Part shown: positions 57,750 to 64,000 of the stretch, one piece after another
Position numbering within the stretch: the first letter of the stretch is position 1
Layout: each line of letters starts with the position of its first letter
NCBI RefSeq assembly: GCF_000224145.3
Contig: NC_020168.2
Coordinates: forward strand, 3,190,554 to 3,254,553
From: Ciona intestinalis
Taxonomy: Eukaryota; Chordata; Ascidiacea; Phlebobranchia; Cionidae
Reading direction: 5' to 3'
Length of the DNA stretch: 64,000 nucleotides
Made by a program: the position numbers and the translations under genes
Notes under the pieces: model-generated
Database searches by the model: none
What the model saw: the letters and a program-made list of their open reading frames with translations, nothing else
Told to the model about the DNA's origin: nothing

Positions 57750-60700
57750 ATGAGCGACGTATACTTACAACATATTTCTTCAACACCTGTAAGTTTTAAA
57801 TTTAGTGTATGCTGTTTATGTGATTAGCCCATACTCTAAAACAGTTGTTTTCATAATTTTTGTAGGTGTAGAAAAGTTAAGAGAGCAAATATATATACGT
57901 GTTTCTGCTATTGTCGCTTCCACCCACCACACATAGCCATTTACTTACAAAATATAACATTATTTATCATTAAAAAATTGTTAAATAACAGAATTATACA
58001 CTCGTTAAAGAGCATAAACTGCATATAGCTATATTTTATCGAGGTTCTACTTCTACCTACAATCATAAAGTGTTTTTGTGTATGATAAACAGGGTGCTGG
58101 TATGGACAATTATCAGAATAACGAAGCAAGTTTTGGTCAAGATAATATTGACTTGCTAAATGAGGATACATTTGGAGCTGGAGCCGTTGGTAGGTGGTCC
58201 GTGTTTCTAATTCTTGATGTTTCATGTGAAGTTTTTGAAAAAGTTTTCATACCTCATTATTATAAAGGTGTCTTGAAAAATTGTCTTAAAATTTAGATTC
58301 CAAAGTCTGCATATTTTTTGGGTGGAAATATGAGCACAAAAATATTATATGACAAAGATCTACAAATTTGACAAAAAAAACAAATATGTTTGTTGTGTAA
58401 TTATTCGAAAAAGTTATATATATATAATGGAAATACTAAAGATGGTACAATTTAATTACAAATGTGTTTGTACAGTAGGTTACCGCAAAGTTAAGTTTTA
58501 TTAGTTTTGTGGACAGTTTAAACTGTTTTAGAATGCTTGTATGGCTTAATAAAATAGTAATATCCTTCACCATAATGGTTAATAATTGATGGCTACTTTT
58601 TATTGGTGTGTATTGGCACAGCTGATACTTAAAGCAAGTTTTATTTATTTTGTAAACTAACTTTAAAAAGTAGATTAAATGTGTAATATTTTCTAAATAT
58701 TAAACACTTTTTGTGAAAATCAATGCTAACTGAGTAAAACTTACTTTATTTGTGACCAGCAGATAAACTACAGCAGCAGACGCATTTTGATTTGATAATT
58801 TTTATTTTTAAATTTGCCGGATTTTAGCAATTATTATATATGTATATATAATTTTATATTTTTTGTTTGATTTACTTTTTTCACTTGATAAACCACTTAT
58901 AAAGTTATAAACGGTTGTGTAGAATAACCAACAAAATGAACTTGCTTTATTTCCAGAGGAAGATTGGGAACTTGATCATAATCAATTAGTTGGTTTACAT
59001 GAAGGTGTGCTTGGTAGAAAGCAAGAAATAAATAGTAACATAGGTAAGTACTTGGGATGTACCAAGTCAAACCTGAACTTCTAAGCTGTTGGCTAAACGT
59101 CACTTTTTTTTTGCTTTTGCCTAAATTTGTATTATAGCAGTAGTATCTGATCTTGTGAGCAGCACCCAACAAACAATTATTGTTTACGTCAATATATCAG
59201 TATATGTAAAGTGTATCTGTCACTGCTTGTCCGGGAAGTTTTCAGTTTTCAAACGCTTTGTGTCAAATATTACAACTCCAATGAAATATTTGGATGTTTT
59301 CAAGCTTGTAAAATAAAATAATTCCGATCCCACTTTTACATATCCAGAATCTGAAAACAACAACCAAGTTGATGACCTTCAACCGTTTACTTTCGAATCT
59401 CTTCATTCTCCGCTCCAATTGGACGATGAGGAACTTGAACGGTCCAATCAGCAGCTAGCAGCAGCTGTGGAGGAACTTGTACTAAACAGTGACCAGGATC
59501 AAGACATGATCGACCCGGCGATTGTCAGTTTACGGCGACAACCCCAGTCAGTTCATCTCGCTGCAAGCCCAAAGTGAGCAAATATATTTTATTTACAACT
59601 TGTTCCAACTTTCGTTGTTGAAGGATAGCTTGAGTATTTTCAAGAAACATTATTGTTGTATCATAAAAATTGTATGTAAACACAAAAAAATTCCGGTCAT
59701 GTTTTTTAGGGTGTGATTTTTCCTTAAAAATATGGAAGTGTTATTGTCAATTTTTGCATTTTCTGATAATTGAATTTAAATTAACATAAAAAAAACACTT
59801 TTTTTTTTCATGAAGTCCTGTTCTTACATTATGGTTTATTATTCATATCATTAAATACAACTAAACCTTTATCTCAGGTTGCCACCTTTTTACTCACGTG
59901 AGGATGAAGGTCCAAGATTCAACAACTCAAATGTTTCCAACATATTTAACCGACCAGATAATCTTTATACTTCGGATAATTTGGTAAGTAATTGAGTTTA
60001 GGCAACATTTCTAATATATTTCATATTACTGTGCAAGTAACCTTATTGCTTAACTATATATAACAATTTGTCCTACTAGGATATTACTCTATTGCATTCT
60101 AGTTTTATGCCCTCAATTGTAATGTAGGTTCTTTATATTTTGTTATGTATTATTATTGTTTTTTTTTTCGGTTTAGTTTAAATTCAAGTCTCGCCCTATG
60201 GCAGATAAAGGTTGCTGAAATAAAATTTAGGTTTTTTACTAGAACAATATTTTTCAAATATTACATTATACCTGGTTACAATACCAGCATAAAATTAATT
60301 GTAAAATCTTAAACATCTGTTTTTTTACAGCGAAATATTTGGAATGAGTCATCTTTAGGCCAAAGCATTCTTTCTGCTTCACTCACTTTACCAGTGGATA
60401 ACAAACCAATTAACGACAACGGAAATTTACAATTTGAGGTGAAAATATGACTGTACCGTTTAATACATGACTCAGAGTGTCATGTATTCGTCCTATTTTC
60501 TTGTTATGCTTGGTCTTAACAGTTACAATCAATAATAAACAAAGTACAAGAACGATTCTGATGCTGTGAACAAATATTAGATGACAGGTTAACCGGTTTC
60601 ATTATTTCAACGTCTGGTGAGGTCTATGCAGTAGTACTCTGCCTTTTTTCTACTAACGGGTCAATTATGGCCTAAACCCCAGGAAACATAGCATATGGAT

Positions 60701-63692
60701 ATGCTATACTTCTATTAAACCTATATTCCCTAAAATGCTTGTAAAATGTTTGGTAACCTATTAACCCACAGGACGAAGCTATATTATCCATTTCACGTGA
60801 TACATCTGACTTTGACCGACCGTCTCTGCTCTCAAGTCCACTTGTAGTTTCGGCTGAAGACTTAGAGCGAGAAATGCAAGGAACATCCTCTCCTAGGTAG
60901 CCTTTGATATTTATTTAAAAAATCAAAAATCTATTATATCATACGTTGAAATGGGTCAATCTTCGACAAAATCCAATGATTCCTGGCGTTTGTCTCAGTA
61001 AGATCTCACCCTTATAGAAAGCCATAACCATTAGTTTGAACTGTGAGTAATCGGTTCAGCTTGGTAATTATCATGTTATTGTTATAAAAATTGAAGATAT
61101 AGACCGGATCGCCCTATGTACTAGTGTACTATACATGCTATGCATCACAGCAACCAAAAGTTCCAAACATGTGGTGGCAGAGTAGAAAGGCCTACCTTGC
61201 AATTATCTGAGCTGCGTTACTCTGTGAACATAACAATTCACAATAATTTAGATTTTTTAACGAAAGTGTATCCAACTATACTTGCCTCTTCTGCCTTTTA
61301 TAAATCTTGTTTCCTATAATAGCACCTCACTTATAGTAGAGTGGGGGAAGACGGGACACTTTTAGAACATAATATTTTGATTGTGTTTTAAACAATTAAC
61401 AACTGTCTGTGGAAAAGGGTAAATGGTTTTATAATTTTTTAAATTTTTTTTTGTTTACTACCAAATAGGATGAGAAAATGAAGAAAAAGGTGTCCCATAT
61501 TCCCCACCCCACTACATAAGTCATCAAATATAATTTCTCTTATTCTCTTCACAGAGGACCTTCCCCCACATATGGCATCAGCATCCCAAGTAACAACAAC
61601 CATGATCCCGTAGATAGATCCTTGCCTCCACGATCTGTTTCACCATTATTTGGAAGTCCATCCCCATCGAATATGCCGATAGGAACTCCTCCAAAACATG
61701 TTATCATGAACATGATGCATCATCTTGAACAGGTTAGCTGGTTTCAAATCTTCACTTTTTTATTTTGTTTGAGGCCTACTAGTGCAGAACTAGCAATTTA
61801 AGGAATTCACTACTAGAAATTTAGATAGTCGATACTCACGACCAGCGATTTAGAAAATTCAATGTATTATGAAGTGTTTTAAGAAAGGCCTGCCTCTATT
61901 ACATAGAACATAGGTATCCTGTTGGGCTGAATATGCATCCTTGAGATCAAAGTAATGAATTTCTTTAACATCTGTTAAGACATAAATTTTATGTGACATT
62001 CTTAGGGATTTTGGTTGGTTAATGATAATTTAGTGCAGATCCTTTTAAATTCCTAACATAATCTTATAGTTGTTTAAATGTCTTGAAATGCCATACAAAT
62101 ATGAGATCCTCCCTATTATAATTGTTATAAATATAAGCCCAACTCAAAAGCTCCTGTCCGAGCATCTGCTTTTTTTGATGCTTGGGGCTTCAAAGCTTTT
62201 ACATCTTCGGCACATCCCTAATTGTTTGAATGTCTTCTCTCAACCTGTATGTTTGAATAAAACTGTTTGTTTGTTTGAAAATTGTTTGAATGTCTTTTCT
62301 TAACCCTTCTCTCAAGCAACACTCTAATAATTGATTGAATTTCTCGATGTCTTTAAAATATGCGGTCCCCCCTACCATTTGAATGTCTCCTCTCAAACTT
62401 AGCAACCATATACAGCTCCAACTAATCAACCCATTCTTCCCCAGCAACAACAAACACACCCTCCTCCTCCTCATCCAAACCTTATCAATACATCCGGATC
62501 ATCAGGATCTCTTCCCCATCCTCCACTCAAGTTTCCTCCCGGACTTCCACCTCCAAGACTCCCCCCTTTCATCCGGGGTCCGCCACCTATTATAAACAGT
62601 GGAATGCCTATCGGGGTCCCACAACCCCGAAATGTGGTCTGGCCAAACCAACAACCAATGAATCCACTAATTGCTCAGGTAAATGCACATATTTTTTTAA
62701 AGTTTGTTTTTCAAACGAAAATTAAACTTTTGCAGTGTGGTAGTCATTTTTTTTTGATAAACACAGTTTCACTTTTGTTATTGCACAATCAGCAATTGTC
62801 GTTAAGTGTCTTGCCTAAAGACACCTACACCCGTAATGGTAGTAGCAATGAGCCTTGAACCCCTAACCTCTAGGTTAGAAGCAGGCGCCCTAACCATTGT
62901 CCCATGGTATTACAGTTTTGAAAATGATATCGATTTTTAGTAATAAGCATTGCCCATTTTGTATTCACATACCAAGTATAACAATACTTAAATTTTATTT
63001 GTTATATATTAGGATATAATGAACAGACTTGGCATGCGACCCCCCACCCCACAGCCCAACCATCCAAGTCCCATTGGGTCACCTCGTGCGTTTATGGTTC
63101 CACCCCCGCGCTTGATGAGCAACCCGCGCCAAATGCACCTCCCACCGGGTGGGGTAAGACCCGTGCCGAGACGACAAATGCCAGGCTTCAATAATGAAAG
63201 GTGTGTGGACGTGGTGGATTTTTGAGTAGTATGGTAGGGTGGGGGAAGATGGGAATCCTTTAGCACACAATATCAAAATATCCTGATCGTGTTTTAAACA
63301 ATTAACAACGGTCTATAAGAGACGCAAGGATATATGTAATATTTGTTGGAATGTTTTTTGTTTAATAACAAATTGGTCGGAAAAATAGAATTGAAAAGTG
63401 TACCATCTTCCCCACCCTACTATAAGATGGTTTAAAAATTGTGGCAAATGTTAAATTCTTGTGTTCAATAATAATTTTCTAAGATTTTATAAAATCTTAT
63501 ATAACAATTTTGTTAAAATTTTGAAAGCCTGATAAATTTTGTTAAAATCTGTACAACCAGATTCATGCACCCGATGCCTGCCCCACAATTTGGCCCTGGT
63601 CATCTTCATCCTGAGCACAGCAAGTATGTCCGGATGCGACAACAGAGATATGGAGGACATGATAGCATGGGAAGATCAAGGAATTATAAGAG
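57750..63692 (+). CDS. PATL1: PAT1 homologue 1, 5' part (continues past window)
   Basis: Eleven phase-consistent exons, about 506 residues: 57750-57788, 58093-58189, 58957-59043, 59348-59573, 59878-59983, 60331-60438, 60772-60896, 61555-61732, 62445-62678, 63013-63200, 63561-63692, then off the right edge. The N-terminal LLNEDTFGAGAVEEDWELDH is the conserved acidic motif of PATL1 (NDDTFG.GAV..DW), known to contact the DDX6/Me31B helicase. Proline-rich segments follow (MNMMHHLEQ; PGLPPPRLPPFIRGPPP; NRLGMRPPTPQ), then HPEHSKYVRMRQQRYGGHDSMGRSRNYKR, just upstream of the family's LSM1-7- and decapping-binding region, which lies outside the window. PATL1 bridges deadenylated mRNAs to decapping in P-bodies. 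The start is the first ATG with an in-phase donor 39 bases on. Confidence 0.92.
61334..61515 (+). repeat. MITE copy, PATL1 intron 7
   Basis: Ends are tagtagagtgggggaagacg and gtgtcccatattccccaccc. It ends about 40 bases before exon 8. Confidence 0.85.
62785..62915 (-). repeat. SINE head and body, PATL1 intron 9
   Basis: Reverse copy: gtcgttaagtgtcttgccta, gtagcaatgagccttgaacc (B box) and taggttagaagcaggcgccc. Confidence 0.75.
63229..63423 (+). repeat. MITE copy, PATL1 intron 10
   Basis: Ends are gtagggtgggggaagatggg and gtgtaccatcttccccaccc, forward interior, starting about 30 bases after exon 10. Confidence 0.85.
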
Positions 63693-63779
63693 GTAGGGTA
63701 GTAGAATTTTTTTATAAAAAAATCCTGAAAAATTTTTTTTGAGGGGGAGGGAATTTTTTTTGTCTTGAGTATGATAATG

Positions 63780-63965
63780 TGTGATTAGAGCAATCGCCTG
63801 CAGACCAGAGGTTATGGGTTCAAGGCTATGACACTATACGTATGTGTCTTACAACAAGACAGTAAACGGGAATCGCTTAAACCGAGTAGTCCCTAATGGG
63901 TTGAAAAAATGACCACAAAGTTGCATATGTTAAATCTCATACAAGTTTTGTCATTCATGCCCCCA
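63780..63965 (+). repeat. tRNA-headed SINE, PATL1 intron 11
   Basis: gattagagcaatcgcctgca, then ggttatgggttcaaggctat (B box), gtgtcttacaacaagacagt and aaagttgcatatgttaaatc. Confidence 0.75.
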
Positions 63966-64000
63966 AAGAATCAACAACAAAAAAAGTTTTACAACTTTTG

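Overview
The window is animal nuclear DNA and most resembles a Ciona-type ascidian (tunicate). Genes are intron-rich with GT-AG junctions, introns are compact and AT-rich, and the DNA between exons is filled with two short repeats that I remember as typical of Ciona. One is a ~190 bp inverted-repeat MITE whose ends read roughly tagtagggtgggggaagatg. The other is a tRNA-headed composite SINE. The species call rests on this plus protein resemblance, not on a search. All exon models were built by hand from splice sites, reading phase and remembered vertebrate orthologues; every junction listed is phase-consistent.

Layout. (1) 503-2600 (+): 3' end of a zona-pellucida-domain membrane protein. (2) 3289-13019 (+): NPHP1 (nephrocystin-1), 19 exons, apparently complete. 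(3) 13319-16837 (-): GLRX3/PICOT, 7 exons, complete, convergent with NPHP1. (4) 17577-20974 (+): ZFPL1, 6 exons, complete, divergent from GLRX3. (5) 23399-29885 (-): CPEB1, 13 exons, complete. (6) 32108-42698 (+): RGS3-like gene with C2 and RGS domains. Its first two coding exons sit in a ~3.06 kb segment present twice on either side of a 50-N gap. (7) 43570-45961 (-): unrecognised gene with a C2-like region. (8) 45962-52605: gene-poor, MITE-dense stretch holding a candidate two-exon secreted-peptide gene at 49009-49707. (9) 52606-56543 (+): a 1018-residue receptor with about eleven LDL-receptor class A modules and a relaxin-receptor-like seven-helix domain, but no leucine-rich repeats. (10) 57750-63692+ (+): 5' part of PATL1, running off the right edge.

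The genes are unrelated housekeeping, ciliary, RNA-control and signalling genes rather than one pathway; CPEB1 and PATL1 both act on mRNA translation and decay. No CRISPR array, rRNA, convincing functional tRNA or intact virus-like element was seen. The most notable items are the LDLa-array receptor with a possible peptide gene upstream, an EGF module between the cleavage site and membrane anchor of the ZP protein, an extra in-phase exon candidate inside the conserved core of NPHP1, and the probable uncollapsed-allele duplication at the RGS3 5' end.
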